Positions 27,612-37,021 of a stretch of DNA of 64,000 nucleotides are shown piece by piece (position 1 is the first letter of the stretch; each line of letters begins with the position of its first letter). A program made the translations under genes and the position numbers. The stretch spans positions 868,001-932,000 of the forward strand of contig NC_007575.1 of the NCBI RefSeq assembly GCF_000012965.1. Reading direction: 5' to 3'. The notes beneath the pieces were generated by a model, which did not search any database, was not told the DNA's origin, and saw nothing but the letters and a program-made list of their open reading frames with translations. This DNA comes from Sulfurimonas denitrificans DSM 1251. Lineage in GTDB: Bacteria > Campylobacterota > Campylobacteria > Campylobacterales > Sulfurimonadaceae.

Positions 27612-28604
27612 TTGAAACATTGGTATGATTTAATAACAGAGGCACAAAGTGTCGAAAAAATTGAAGAAATTCGAATATCTCTATTTGGTAAAAAAGGGGT
27701 TTTAGCAGCAGAGTTTGCTAGAATGAAAGAGGCATCGGATGAAGAGAAATCAAAAATTGCACAAGAGTTAAACATACATAAAACTACTCTTATGAATGAA
27801 CTTGTGCAGAGAAAAATCACTCTTCAAACACAAGAGCTTCAAGAGCACATGAAAAGTGAGGCGATAGATGTAACTATGTTTAGCTCATCTTCTGAATCAG
27901 GTGCACTTCACCCTGTGATGCAGACAATGGACAGAATTGTAGAGTACTTCTCATCTATGAATTTTACAGTTAAAACTGGCACAATGGTTGAGGATGACTT
28001 TAATAATTTTGAAGCATTGAACTTACCTAAGTACCATCCAGCTCGTGATATGCAAGATACATTCTATTTTAAAGATGAGATGCTTCTGCGTACACATACT
28101 TCCCCTGTTCAGATCAGAACTATGATGAGCTCAAAGCCGCCGATTCGCATGATAGCTCCAGGGGCTGTTTTTAGAAGAGATTATGATATTACTCACACAC
28201 CTATGTTTCATCAGGTTGAGGGTCTCTTGGTAGATAAAGAGGGTGCTGTATCTTTTGCAAATCTAAAGTTTATTTTAGAAGATTTTTTAAAGTACATGTT
28301 TGGAGATGTAGAAGTTCGTTTTCGTCCTAGCTTTTTCCCTTTCACAGAGCCATCAGCTGAAGTTGATATCTCATGTGTTTTTTGTAAAGGAAGCGGTTGT
28401 AGAGTATGCTCAAAAACAGGTTGGCTTGAGGTTTTAGGCTGCGGTATAGTAGATCCAAATGTTTTTGAAGCTGTAAAGTATCAAAATGTAAGTGGATATG
28501 CTTTTGGGCTTGGAGTTGAGCGGTTTGCAATGCTTATCCATCAGATAGGAGATCTTCGTTCACTTTTTGAGGGAGATATAAAGTTGCTGGAGCAGTTTAG
28601 ATGA
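27612..28604 (+). CDS. pheS: Phenylalanyl-tRNA synthetase alpha subunit
   Basis: 330 residues from the TTG at 27612, matching other PheS of this phylum (about 330). Motifs: [47 protein letters not shown] (motif 2) and [10 protein letters not shown] (motif 3). GGTGAG lies just before the TTG. Longer starts would cross the -10 box at 27560. It forms an alpha2beta2 enzyme with PheT; the pheT ATG overlaps its stop by 4 bases. Confidence 0.95.
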   Translation: MKHWYDLITEAQSVEKIEEIRISLFGKKGVLAAEFARMKEASDEEKSKIAQELNIHKTTLMNELVQRKITLQTQELQEHMKSEAIDVTMFSSSSESGALHPVMQTMDRIVEYFSSMNFTVKTGTMVEDDFNNFEALNLPKYHPARDMQDTFYFKDEMLLRTHTSPVQIRTMMSSKPPIRMIAPGAVFRRDYDITHTPMFHQVEGLLVDKEGAVSFANLKFILEDFLKYMFGDVEVRFRPSFFPFTEPSAEVDISCVFCKGSGCRVCSKTGWLEVLGCGIVDPNVFEAVKYQNVSGYAFGLGVERFAMLIHQIGDLRSLFEGDIKLLEQFR

Positions 28605-30937
28605 TAGTTACAAGAAGTTGGTTAAATGAGTGGATAGATATAAGTACGATATCTACCGATAAATTAGTAAAAACTTTAAATTCTATTGGCTTAGAAGTAG
28701 ATAGCATATCTTCATACGAAGTGCCTCAGAAAATAGTTTTTGGAAGAGTTTTAGAGTGTAAAAAGCATCCAGATGCAGATAAATTGAATATTTGTCAGGT
28801 AGATATTGGAGTTAGTACACGCCAGATAGTTTGTGGAGCTTCTAATGTAAGAGCTGGTCTTGATGTTGTAGTTGCAACAATTGGTGCAGTTATGCCAGAT
28901 GGCACCATTATAAAGCCAGTTACACTTCGCGGTATTGAATCTGAGGGGATGATATGTTCTGCTAAAGAGATAGGTCTTGCTGATATTAATAGTGGAATTA
29001 TTGAGATAGATAGCAGTATTGGAAAATATAAAATAGGTGAAGAGGTTTCACAAAATCATCTATTTAGTGATGATATTATAGAGGTTGAACTAACTGCAAA
29101 TCGAGGTGATTGTCTAAGTATCAGAGGAGTGGCAAGAGACTTAAGTGCAGCTTTTGACAAACCACTAAGAGAGAGAAAAATTCAAGAAGATGAGGATAAG
29201 AGAGTTGGAATTGGGCGCATCTTATCACTCTCTCATGAAAATAATTTGGGTGTAAACATCAGATACAAAGCTGTTGATTTTAAAAATCTTACACTCCCTT
29301 TTATAGTCAGACTTAGATTATCGCAATTAGACGATAAAAAAGAGTCTGACGTAGAGTCTTTAATGCTTTATGCAACACATAGTAGTGGAGTTATATTAAG
29401 AGCGTATGATTATGCTCTTTTTTGTGCCAAAGATGAGACAATGGCAAAAATATCTTTATGTAGGGATAAAAATGGCTTTGCCTCAGTCATGACAAAAGAT
29501 AAAAAAGTTTCAATTGTTGGGGTTATGCAAGAGGAACTCTTCAAAGTTGCTCACAGCAACGGAGTAGTTTTAATTGAAGCTACATATATTCCACCAGATG
29601 TTATCTCTAAAAAAATGCAAGAGAATAAAATTCCTGCTGGAATAAGTTACTATAGGGCATCTCGTGGAAGCGAACCAGATTTAAATCAAGGTTTAGATTA
29701 TTGTATTAGCGTTATTGAAGATAACTCTGAATCGTCTGTATATGGCGGAACTATTGAGATTGATGAGCCACATGAGGATAAAATTATTAGTCTTAACAAA
29801 AAAGAGATTGATGAGATAGTTGGCGCAAATATCGATAAGGCAAAAATTACTAAAATATTGAAAAATTTAGGTTTTGATACAACAAAATCTTTAGCGGATA
29901 ACTTTGTTATTATAGTTCCAAAATTTAGACATGATATTGTAAATAAACAAGATATTGTTGAAGAGATTGTTCGCCTTGTCGGAATAGATAATATCCCATC
30001 AAAACCATTTACCTTTACTGAAACAAATAGCTTTAGCAGTGACTATTATGATTATAAAAAAAGAGTGACATATAGACATAAAGCGGCATTTAGCGGTTTT
30101 TTTGAATCTGTTCATTTTGTTTTTGATGAGAAAAAAGTCCTACAAGAGTATGGGTTTGAGATTTTAGATGAGAGTAAAGAGCTGTTAAATCCTATTGTAA
30201 ACACATTAGATACGCTTAGATCAACACTTCTTTGTGGACTTCTTAGAGCTACATCTAATAACATTAACAATGGGTACTCTTCTGTTAAACTTTTTGAAGT
30301 TGGTTCTGTTTTTAATTCCCAAAGGGAAGAGTCTTTAAAAATGGCTCTTATTTTTAGTGGAGATAGAGAAGCGGAGAGTTTGGCAAATACTGGAAAACCT
30401 GCAAAAGTTGATTTTGCTCTATTTGTGCAAAAAGTTTCTAATGTTATCGGAGAGTTTGAGCTTCGTGAATATAAAACTAAACATACACTATCTCATCCGT
30501 ATCAGTGTGCTGAGATATTTATTAAAGAGGTTAGTGTAGGAGAGATATTTCGTCTTCATCCAAATGTGGAGCAGAAGTATGACTTAGATGTTACTTACAT
30601 GTGTGAGTTAAATTTTAATAAACTCCCTAATGATTTAAAAACAGCAAAGCAATCTTCTAAATATCAAGCATCTTTTAGAGATTTAAGTATAGTTATGCCT
30701 CAAGAGATGGCTTATGAAAAAATTAAAAATGTAATCGATGCATCTTCAACAAAAGAGCTTGTACGTTTTTATGTAGTTGATAAATATAGTGATAAGTCTC
30801 TTGGTGAAAATATGAGTTTATCTATTCGTTTTGTACTTCAATCATTTGATAAAACACTCGAAGAAGAGGAGATTACAAATGCAATGAACACTATCTTAGA
30901 AGCACTCAAAAATCAACTTGGAGTCGGGATAAGATGA
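28601..30937 (+). CDS. pheT: Phenylalanyl-tRNA synthetase beta subunit
   Basis: 778 residues. Order: tRNA-binding OB domain ([19 protein letters not shown], about 45-150), B3/B4 editing region, B5 domain, core, and C-terminal anticodon-binding FDX-ACB domain ([13 protein letters not shown] at about 685). The B3/B4 domain hydrolyses mischarged Tyr-tRNAPhe. It overlaps pheS upstream and aroA downstream by 4 bases each. Confidence 0.96.
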   Translation: MIVTRSWLNEWIDISTISTDKLVKTLNSIGLEVDSISSYEVPQKIVFGRVLECKKHPDADKLNICQVDIGVSTRQIVCGASNVRAGLDVVVATIGAVMPDGTIIKPVTLRGIESEGMICSAKEIGLADINSGIIEIDSSIGKYKIGEEVSQNHLFSDDIIEVELTANRGDCLSIRGVARDLSAAFDKPLRERKIQEDEDKRVGIGRILSLSHENNLGVNIRYKAVDFKNLTLPFIVRLRLSQLDDKKESDVESLMLYATHSSGVILRAYDYALFCAKDETMAKISLCRDKNGFASVMTKDKKVSIVGVMQEELFKVAHSNGVVLIEATYIPPDVISKKMQENKIPAGISYYRASRGSEPDLNQGLDYCISVIEDNSESSVYGGTIEIDEPHEDKIISLNKKEIDEIVGANIDKAKITKILKNLGFDTTKSLADNFVIIVPKFRHDIVNKQDIVEEIVRLVGIDNIPSKPFTFTETNSFSSDYYDYKKRVTYRHKAAFSGFFESVHFVFDEKKVLQEYGFEILDESKELLNPIVNTLDTLRSTLLCGLLRATSNNINNGYSSVKLFEVGSVFNSQREESLKMALIFSGDREAESLANTGKPAKVDFALFVQKVSNVIGEFELREYKTKHTLSHPYQCAEIFIKEVSVGEIFRLHPNVEQKYDLDVTYMCELNFNKLPNDLKTAKQSSKYQASFRDLSIVMPQEMAYEKIKNVIDASSTKELVRFYVVDKYSDKSLGENMSLSIRFVLQSFDKTLEEEEITNAMNTILEALKNQLGVGIR

Positions 30938-32220
30938 GTAGTGTAAAAGTTTATAAAGCATTAGCATTTTCTTTAAGAACTTCTGAGATAGCTTCAGATA
31001 AATCTATATCTCATCGTTGTGCCATGTTTGCTATGTTAGCAGATGGAACAAGCCAGATTACAAATTTTTTAAGAGCTGAAGATACGATGAACTCTTTAAA
31101 AATTGTAAAAAATCTAGGCGCAACCATTGATGATGATGGAGAGACAATTAAAATAAGTTCTGATGGCATAAAAGAGAGTAGTGAAGTCTTGGATTGTGGA
31201 AATTCTGGAACAGGTATGAGACTTTTTTGCGGGCTTTTAAGTTCTGCCGATGGACATTTTGTGTTGAGTGGAGATGAGTATCTTCGCCGCCGTCCTATGA
31301 AAAGAATTACCGCCCCACTTAGAGATATAGGCGCAAAACTCGATGGAAGAGAGAATGGAGACTTAGCACCGCTAAGCATCAGAGGTGCATCACTTAAAGC
31401 GTTTAATTATGAGAGTAAAATAGCTTCTGCACAAGTTAAGAGCGCTATGATACTAGCGGCTCTAAGAGCTGATGGGGAGTGTAGTTTCTCTGAACCAGAA
31501 CTTAGCCGTGATCACACAGAGAGAATGTTAAAGGGGATGGGTGCAGAGATAGAAGTAGAAGGTTTGATTACTAAAATAAAGCCTATGAAAAAACTTCTCT
31601 CACCACTTAAGATTAGAGTTCCTGCAGATCCATCAAGTGCATTTTTCTTTGCAGTTGCTGCTGCTATCACTCCTAATTCTAATGTTGTTTTAGAGGGAGT
31701 TACTTTAAACCCAACCAGAATAGAGGCTTTTAAAGCGCTAGAGAGAATGGGTGCAGATATAAGATATGAGGCGACAGAGAACATATATGAGCCAATAGGG
31801 AATATACATGTTAAATATGCTCCGTTAAAGGCTATAACAGTTGAAGATAATATATCATGGCTGATAGATGAACTACCAGCTTTATCTATCGCTTTTGCAT
31901 GTGCAGATGGAGTTAGCATTGTAAAAAATGCACAGGAGCTTAGAGTAAAAGAGAGTGATAGAATCTCAACAGTTGTAAATGGGCTTAAAGCTTGTGGCAT
32001 TGAGGTAGATGAAGTTCATGATGGATATAGCGTTAAAGGCGGAGTTCTCAAAGAGGCTAAAATAGATAGTCACGGGGATCATAGAATTGCTATGAGTTTC
32101 ATCATAGCAGGAGTTACATGTGGAATGAGGGTTGATGATATCGCTTGTATAAACACATCATTTCCAAACTTCTTTGAACTACTTAAGAAAATAACAAAAG
32201 TAGAATTCACTTCTTTATAG
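30934..32220 (+). CDS. aroA: 3-phosphoshikimate 1-carboxyvinyltransferase (EPSP synthase)
   Basis: 428 residues. [15 protein letters not shown] near the N-terminus, [17 protein letters not shown] (signature 1) and [19 protein letters not shown] (signature 2) are clear. It joins shikimate-3-phosphate and PEP on the way to chorismate, the precursor of Phe and also of futalosine-route menaquinone. ATG overlaps the pheT stop. Confidence 0.97.
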   Translation: MSSVKVYKALAFSLRTSEIASDKSISHRCAMFAMLADGTSQITNFLRAEDTMNSLKIVKNLGATIDDDGETIKISSDGIKESSEVLDCGNSGTGMRLFCGLLSSADGHFVLSGDEYLRRRPMKRITAPLRDIGAKLDGRENGDLAPLSIRGASLKAFNYESKIASAQVKSAMILAALRADGECSFSEPELSRDHTERMLKGMGAEIEVEGLITKIKPMKKLLSPLKIRVPADPSSAFFFAVAAAITPNSNVVLEGVTLNPTRIEAFKALERMGADIRYEATENIYEPIGNIHVKYAPLKAITVEDNISWLIDELPALSIAFACADGVSIVKNAQELRVKESDRISTVVNGLKACGIEVDEVHDGYSVKGGVLKEAKIDSHGDHRIAMSFIIAGVTCGMRVDDIACINTSFPNFFELLKKITKVEFTSL

Positions 32221-32235
32221 GAGGCAAGAGATATA

Positions 32236-33063
32236 ATGAAAATAGAACTAGCTGAGAGTTATGGATTTTGTTTTGGTGTAAAGAGGGCTATAAAAATAGC
32301 AGAGGATAATAAAAATTCTTCAACATATGGTCCCCTAATTCACAACTCAAAAGAGATAGAGAGGCTTGAGAAAGATTTTAAAGTTGGTTTGACAGATGAT
32401 CATAAAAGTTTTGCTTCTGGTGATAAAGCAGTTATACGAACTCATGGAATACCAAAAAATGAGCTAGCAGAGCTTAAAGCCAACAATGTTGATGTAGTAG
32501 ATGCAACTTGTCCTTATGTCACCAAACCACAACAGATTTGTCAAGAAATGAGTGAACAAGGGTATGAAATTATTATTTTTGGAGATGATGCACATCCAGA
32601 GATAAAAGGTGTAAAAAGCTATGCAACTTATGGAGCAAGAGTCGTTACGATGCCTAGTGAATTGGAAGATTTAAAGTTAAAAGATAGAATTGCTCTAGTC
32701 GCTCAAACAACTAGAAAAGTCGAAGATTATTTAGAGATTGCAAATTATTTAATCCCAAGATACAAAGAAGTTAGAGTTTTTAACACTATTTGTAATGCAA
32801 CTTTTGAGAACCAAGAAGCTGTTAGAAAAATTTCAAAAAAAGCTGATATTATGATAATTATTGGTGGGAAAAACTCATCAAACACTAAACAACTCTTTAG
32901 TATTTCAGAGGATAATTGCACAGATAGTTACCATATAGAAGATGAAAATGATTTAGATTTTTCATGGTTTAAAGAGAAGAAATTTTGTGGCATTAGTGCT
33001 GGAGCTTCAACTCCTGATTGGATTATTCAAAATGTAGTAAACGCAATTCAAAATAGTATTTAA
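32236..33063 (+). CDS. ispH: 4-hydroxy-3-methylbut-2-enyl diphosphate reductase
   Basis: 275 residues. The three Fe-S cluster cysteines lie in YGFCFGVKRAI, VDATCPYVTK and NTICNATFENQ. It is the last step of the non-mevalonate isoprenoid pathway, making IPP and DMAPP. AGGAGG precedes the start. A near-perfect hairpin spans its stop codon before the rpsA promoter. Confidence 0.96.
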   Translation: MKIELAESYGFCFGVKRAIKIAEDNKNSSTYGPLIHNSKEIERLEKDFKVGLTDDHKSFASGDKAVIRTHGIPKNELAELKANNVDVVDATCPYVTKPQQICQEMSEQGYEIIIFGDDAHPEIKGVKSYATYGARVVTMPSELEDLKLKDRIALVAQTTRKVEDYLEIANYLIPRYKEVRVFNTICNATFENQEAVRKISKKADIMIIIGGKNSSNTKQLFSISEDNCTDSYHIEDENDLDFSWFKEKKFCGISAGASTPDWIIQNVVNAIQNSI

Positions 33064-33074
33064 GTACTGTTTTG
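33049..33074 (+). terminator. Hairpin across the ispH stop codon
   Basis: CAAAATAGTA pairs with TACTGTTTTG (one G-T wobble) around a 6-base loop that contains the ispH TAA. No T-run follows, so partial termination or mRNA end protection is the most that can be said. Confidence 0.35.
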
Positions 33075-33137
33075 AATACCTCTTCCACCTTTTAAACTCA
33101 TATATTTTGCACATTTTAGAGCCTATCTTTTTAAATT

Positions 33138-33158
33138 ATTAATAAAAGTATTATTAAT
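33138..33158. promoter_or_regulatory. Inverted repeat upstream of rpsA
   Basis: ATTAATAA and TTATTAAT flank AAGTA, an 8-5-8 perfect inverted repeat ending 7 bases before the -10 box. It covers the -35 region and could be an operator. Chance in A/T-rich DNA is a serious alternative. Confidence 0.35.
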
Positions 33159-33165
33159 TATTAGA

Positions 33166-33171
33166 TATACT
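33166..33171 (+). promoter_or_regulatory. -10 box for rpsA
   Basis: TATACT 31 bases before the rpsA ATG, giving rpsA a promoter of its own inside the pheS-serA cluster. AGAGGATAGG is the ribosome site. Confidence 0.45.
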
Positions 33172-33202
33172 CACGAAATTTTTATGTAACAGAGGATAGG
33201 TA

Positions 33203-34858
33203 ATGGCGTTCGATAACGAATCATTTGAAGAAGAAGAAAATTTTGCGGAGATGTTTGCTGCAAGCGAGAAGCAGCAAGAGACAAGTCGTATTGTAGAAGG
33301 CGAAGTCGTTGAAATTCAAGCGGATGAAAATAGAGCATTAGTAGGTGTTGGCGATAAACTAGAGGGTATTCTTAGTTTAGATGAAATCAGCGAAAATGGT
33401 GTACTAAAGTTTAATGTTGGTGATAAAATAAAAGTAATGGTTACTGGATACTACAATGAGCGTCCAAAAATATCATATAAAAAAGTTTTAGAGCAACAAA
33501 AAACTATCGATTTCATCGATAAACACAAAGAGAACTTTGAAGATATAATTATTGATGGTGTAATCACTAAGAAAAATCGCGGCGGATATGTTGTTGAAGC
33601 TGATGATGTTACATTCTTTATGCCTCGCTCACTTGCGGCTTTTAAAGACACCGATGAAGTGCTTGGTCGTAAAATTAAAGCTCAAGTTGTAAAAATTGAC
33701 GCAGAGCAAAATTCAATTGTTGTCTCCCGTCGCAAGCTGTTTAACGATGAACGCAAAAAGAAAAAAGAGATTATCGACAAGTTGATGGAAGATGATACAA
33801 CTATCGAAGGAACTATCAAAAAAATCACTAGTTATGGTATGTTTGTTGATGTTGGCGGTGTTGATGGTTTAGTTCATTACAATGAGATAAGCTACAAAGG
33901 TCCAGTTAATCCTTCAAAACTTTACAAAGAGGGCGACGCTGTAACGGTAAAAGCCATCTCTTATGATAAAGATAAAAGACATCTTTCACTATCAATCAAA
34001 GCAGTTCAATCTGACCCATGGGCTGAAGTAGAGAGTGAGTTGGATGAGGGCGATACAATTACTGTAACAGTTTCAAATATTGAAGCATACGGTGTTTTTG
34101 TTGACTTAGGAAATGATATTGAAGGTTTCTTGCATATCTCAGAAATTTCATGGGACAAAAACGTTAAAAACCCAAATGATTATTTAACTGTTGGGCAAGA
34201 GATTGATGTTGAAGTGATTGAGATTAATCCAAAAACACATAAACTACGTGTTTCATTAAAAAGACTTCTTGCTAAACCTTTTGATGAATTTATGAAAAAA
34301 CATAATGAGGGTGATGTAATTACTGGAACTGTTACATCTCTTACAGATTTTGGTGCATTTGTTCGTATAGATGGCATTGAAGGACTTCTTCATAATCAAG
34401 ATATCTCTTGGGATAAAAATGTAAGATGTAAAGATGTTTTAAAAACTGGTGATGAAGTTGAAGTAAAAATTGCAAAGATAAATCCTGAAGATCAAAAAAT
34501 ATCTCTAAATAGAAAAGCTCTATTAGAGAGTCCAATTGATTCATTTTCAAAAAGCCATAAGGTGAATAGCGTGGTAAGTGGTACTATTCGTGATATTAAA
34601 GACTTTGGTGTTTTTGTTTCACTAGAAGATGGTGTTGATGCGTTAATACGTGATGAAGATTTATCTCCTTTACAAAAAAGTGATTTAGAAGTTGGACAAC
34701 AAATAGAAGCTGCTATCGCTGTTATAGATACACGCCGTGATCGTATTCGACTATCTGTAAAAAAATTAGATTACATAAAAAACCAAGCAATGTTAGATGA
34801 GATTAATGATGATGAGTCACACTCTTTGGGTGATTTGATTAAAGATAAATTCAAGTAA
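33203..34858 (+). CDS. rpsA: 30S ribosomal protein S1
   Basis: 551 residues. Six S1/OB repeats can be followed, the clearest being GMFVDVGGVDGLVHYNEIS, GVFVDLGNDIEGFLHISEIS, GAFVRIDGIEGLLHNQDIS and GVFVSLEDGVDALIRDEDLS; the first two are degenerate, as expected for ribosome-binding repeats. S1 brings mRNA to the 30S subunit. Codon use and the separate promoter fit high expression. GTG of the next gene follows after 5 bases. Confidence 0.96.
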   Translation: MAFDNESFEEEENFAEMFAASEKQQETSRIVEGEVVEIQADENRALVGVGDKLEGILSLDEISENGVLKFNVGDKIKVMVTGYYNERPKISYKKVLEQQKTIDFIDKHKENFEDIIIDGVITKKNRGGYVVEADDVTFFMPRSLAAFKDTDEVLGRKIKAQVVKIDAEQNSIVVSRRKLFNDERKKKKEIIDKLMEDDTTIEGTIKKITSYGMFVDVGGVDGLVHYNEISYKGPVNPSKLYKEGDAVTVKAISYDKDKRHLSLSIKAVQSDPWAEVESELDEGDTITVTVSNIEAYGVFVDLGNDIEGFLHISEISWDKNVKNPNDYLTVGQEIDVEVIEINPKTHKLRVSLKRLLAKPFDEFMKKHNEGDVITGTVTSLTDFGAFVRIDGIEGLLHNQDISWDKNVRCKDVLKTGDEVEVKIAKINPEDQKISLNRKALLESPIDSFSKSHKVNSVVSGTIRDIKDFGVFVSLEDGVDALIRDEDLSPLQKSDLEVGQQIEAAIAVIDTRRDRIRLSVKKLDYIKNQAMLDEINDDESHSLGDLIKDKFK

Positions 34859-34863
34859 AAACA

Positions 34864-35343
34864 GTGCGAAAAATCTTAAGATGGTTTACCCCTCTCATAG
34901 CAGTTGGGGTAGCTGTTTTTATTGTTTTTTTTCTTATTTCAATCAACTTAAGTAAAACTTCTGTTTCTCTGGCTCCTCTAAAACATAAAAGCAATTTAGC
35001 TGTAGAAGAACCACAACAGACTTGGTTAAATCATTTCTCTAAAACAGAAAAGTTAGGATATTTTTATCCAGTAAATGAAGTTTTAATAAAAGTTGATTTA
35101 AATGAGAAAATAGCAGAAAAACCAATATATAGACTCTTAGCTCTACAATTAGATCCATATCAACTCTTTTGTTTAAAAGAGGAGCTAAAGCATCATAAAT
35201 TGGAGTATTATCTTAAAAAAGATAAGAATGGCGCAGAGCTGCTCATTTACTCAAAAGATAGAGATAAGTTAAACTCTCTAGTTCAAGTGTTAAAAAATTA
35301 TCAAATATCAGCCAATATCGGGCTATACAAAGAGGATACATAA
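34864..35343 (+). CDS. Membrane-anchored protein with possible SPOR-like end (HP0398-like position)
   Basis: 159 residues. A single N-terminal helix (LIAVGVAVFIVFFLISINL) anchors a periplasmic part. The last 75 residues (YRLLALQLDPYQLFCLKEEL onward) show the beta-alpha-beta-beta-alpha-beta pattern of a SPOR-type domain, but I see no firm signature. GTG start. It lies between rpsA and serA, and the same gap in H. pylori holds an unknown gene as I recall. The serA ATG overlaps its stop by one base. Function unknown. Confidence 0.68.
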   Translation: MRKILRWFTPLIAVGVAVFIVFFLISINLSKTSVSLAPLKHKSNLAVEEPQQTWLNHFSKTEKLGYFYPVNEVLIKVDLNEKIAEKPIYRLLALQLDPYQLFCLKEELKHHKLEYYLKKDKNGAELLIYSKDRDKLNSLVQVLKNYQISANIGLYKEDT

Positions 35344-36932
35344 TGCAAAAATATACAATAGTAGTTTGTGACCATATACATGAAGCAGGATTAGAGATGC
35401 TGCAAAATGATAAAAACATTAATTTTATCATGGCAGCCGATGAGGACAAAGAGAAACTTCTAACGATTATAGAGAGTGCTGATGTAGCAATTACAAGAAG
35501 TTCAACAGACGTTGATGCTAAGTTTATAGCACATGCTAAAAATATGAAAGCAATTGTTCGTGCAGGTGTTGGTGTTGATAATGTTGATATAGCTGGATGT
35601 TCTAAAGAGGGAATTATAGTTATGAATGTTCCAACTGCAAACACAATCGCTGCAGTAGAACTTACTATGGCTCATATGCTCTCATGTATGAGAATGTTTC
35701 CATATTCACATAACCACTTAAAACTTGATAGAGTTTGGAAAAGAGAGAAGTGGTACGGTTATGAGCTGAAAGGTAAAAAACTAGGTGTTATTGGTTTTGG
35801 AAACATTGGCTCACGTGTTGCAAAAAGAGCTCAAGCTTTTGAGATGGATATAATTGCGTATGACCCATATATTAACCCATCAAAAGTAACTGATCTTGAT
35901 ATGGTTTATACTAAAAATTTTGAAGATATTTTATCATGTGATATTATCACTATCCATACTCCTAAGAATAAAGAGACTGTGAACATGATAGATGTAGCAG
36001 AGATTGCAAAGATGAAAGATGGAGTAGTTTTAATCAACTGTGCTAGAGGTGGTCTCTATAATGAAGAGGCGCTTTATGCAGGTTTAACAAGCGGTAAAAT
36101 TCGTTTTGCAGGTATCGATGTGTTTATGAAAGAGCCAGCAACTAATCATCCTCTTCTTGACCTTGATAATGTGACTGTTTCTCCTCACTTGGGTGCTAAT
36201 ACTTATGAATCTCAATATAACATAGGTGTACAAGCAGCTGAGAACGCTATAGCTGCTGCAAAAGGAATCTCATACGCTCATGCTATGAATCTTCCAATAG
36301 ATGAGAGTAAAATACCACCATTTGTAAAACCATTCTTAGAGATGGGACAGACGATTGGCTTTTTGGAGACACAGTTAAATCAATCTCAGATTGTAACTAT
36401 TAAAGTTAGTGGACAGGGTGAGATTGCAAAGTATGTTGATTCTCTTGCTACTTTTGTTGCTGTTGGCGCAATGAGTCAAATCAGTGATAATACTATTAAC
36501 TATGTAAATGCTGACTTTGTAGCAAAAGAAAAAGGAATCAAAATAGAGACTGAAGCTCTACTTGACTCAACTGTATATAAAAATCTAATCACTATCAAAC
36601 TAACTACTGCTGAGGGTGGAACTACTACAATTAGTGCCACAATCTTTGATGATAATGTATTTAGAATTGTCTCAATTGACGGGTTTGATATAGAAGTTGC
36701 TCTAAAGGGCGATATGATTATTCTTAAAAACCAAGATGTTCCAGGAGTTATTGGAAACATTGGTTCAACCTTAGCAAAGCATAATGTAAATATCGCAGAC
36801 TTCTCTCTTGCAAGAAATGATAAAAAACAGGCACTCGCTGTTATTTTAGTAGATAATGTGATAAGTGATGATACGTTAGAAGAGTTGTTAAGAATTGACG
36901 CTTGTTCGAGTGTTCAATACGCAAGATTATAG
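35343..36932 (+). CDS. serA: D-3-phosphoglycerate dehydrogenase
   Basis: 529 residues, the long form. Substrate and NAD domains are marked by VRAGVGVDNVDI, KLGVIGFGNIGSRVAKRAQA and NCARGGLYNEEAL. An allosteric substrate-binding domain (about 320-450) and a C-terminal ACT domain (DVPGVIGNIGSTLAKHNVNI) follow. First step of serine synthesis; the ACT domain usually gives feedback by serine. Last gene of the cluster. Confidence 0.96.
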   Translation: MQKYTIVVCDHIHEAGLEMLQNDKNINFIMAADEDKEKLLTIIESADVAITRSSTDVDAKFIAHAKNMKAIVRAGVGVDNVDIAGCSKEGIIVMNVPTANTIAAVELTMAHMLSCMRMFPYSHNHLKLDRVWKREKWYGYELKGKKLGVIGFGNIGSRVAKRAQAFEMDIIAYDPYINPSKVTDLDMVYTKNFEDILSCDIITIHTPKNKETVNMIDVAEIAKMKDGVVLINCARGGLYNEEALYAGLTSGKIRFAGIDVFMKEPATNHPLLDLDNVTVSPHLGANTYESQYNIGVQAAENAIAAAKGISYAHAMNLPIDESKIPPFVKPFLEMGQTIGFLETQLNQSQIVTIKVSGQGEIAKYVDSLATFVAVGAMSQISDNTINYVNADFVAKEKGIKIETEALLDSTVYKNLITIKLTTAEGGTTTISATIFDDNVFRIVSIDGFDIEVALKGDMIILKNQDVPGVIGNIGSTLAKHNVNIADFSLARNDKKQALAVILVDNVISDDTLEELLRIDACSSVQYARL

Positions 36933-36972
36933 GCTACTATTTACTACTTTTTTCCCACTTCAATCTCCTGAA

Positions 36973-36999
36973 ACTCACACATTTTCTTGATGTGTGAGT
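36973..36999. terminator. Hairpin between serA and the converging efflux operon
   Basis: ACTCACACAT and ATGTGTGAGT form a perfect 10-base stem around TTTCTTG. It sits between converging genes and probably stops or insulates transcription from both sides, although T-runs are weak. A TACATGTA palindrome follows at 37006. Confidence 0.5.
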
Positions 37000-37021
37000 A
37001 GGAACTACATGTAAGAAATCT

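Noticed and set aside
27599-27628. Nine-codon ORF (ATG at 27599) overlapping the pheS start, considered as a Phe attenuator peptide
   Set aside because: It encodes no phenylalanine and has no convincing ribosome site.
31011-32000. Minus-strand ORFs of 122 and 162 codons inside aroA
   Set aside because: Shadow frames with low-complexity Ser/Leu-rich translations; aroA is intact on the plus strand.
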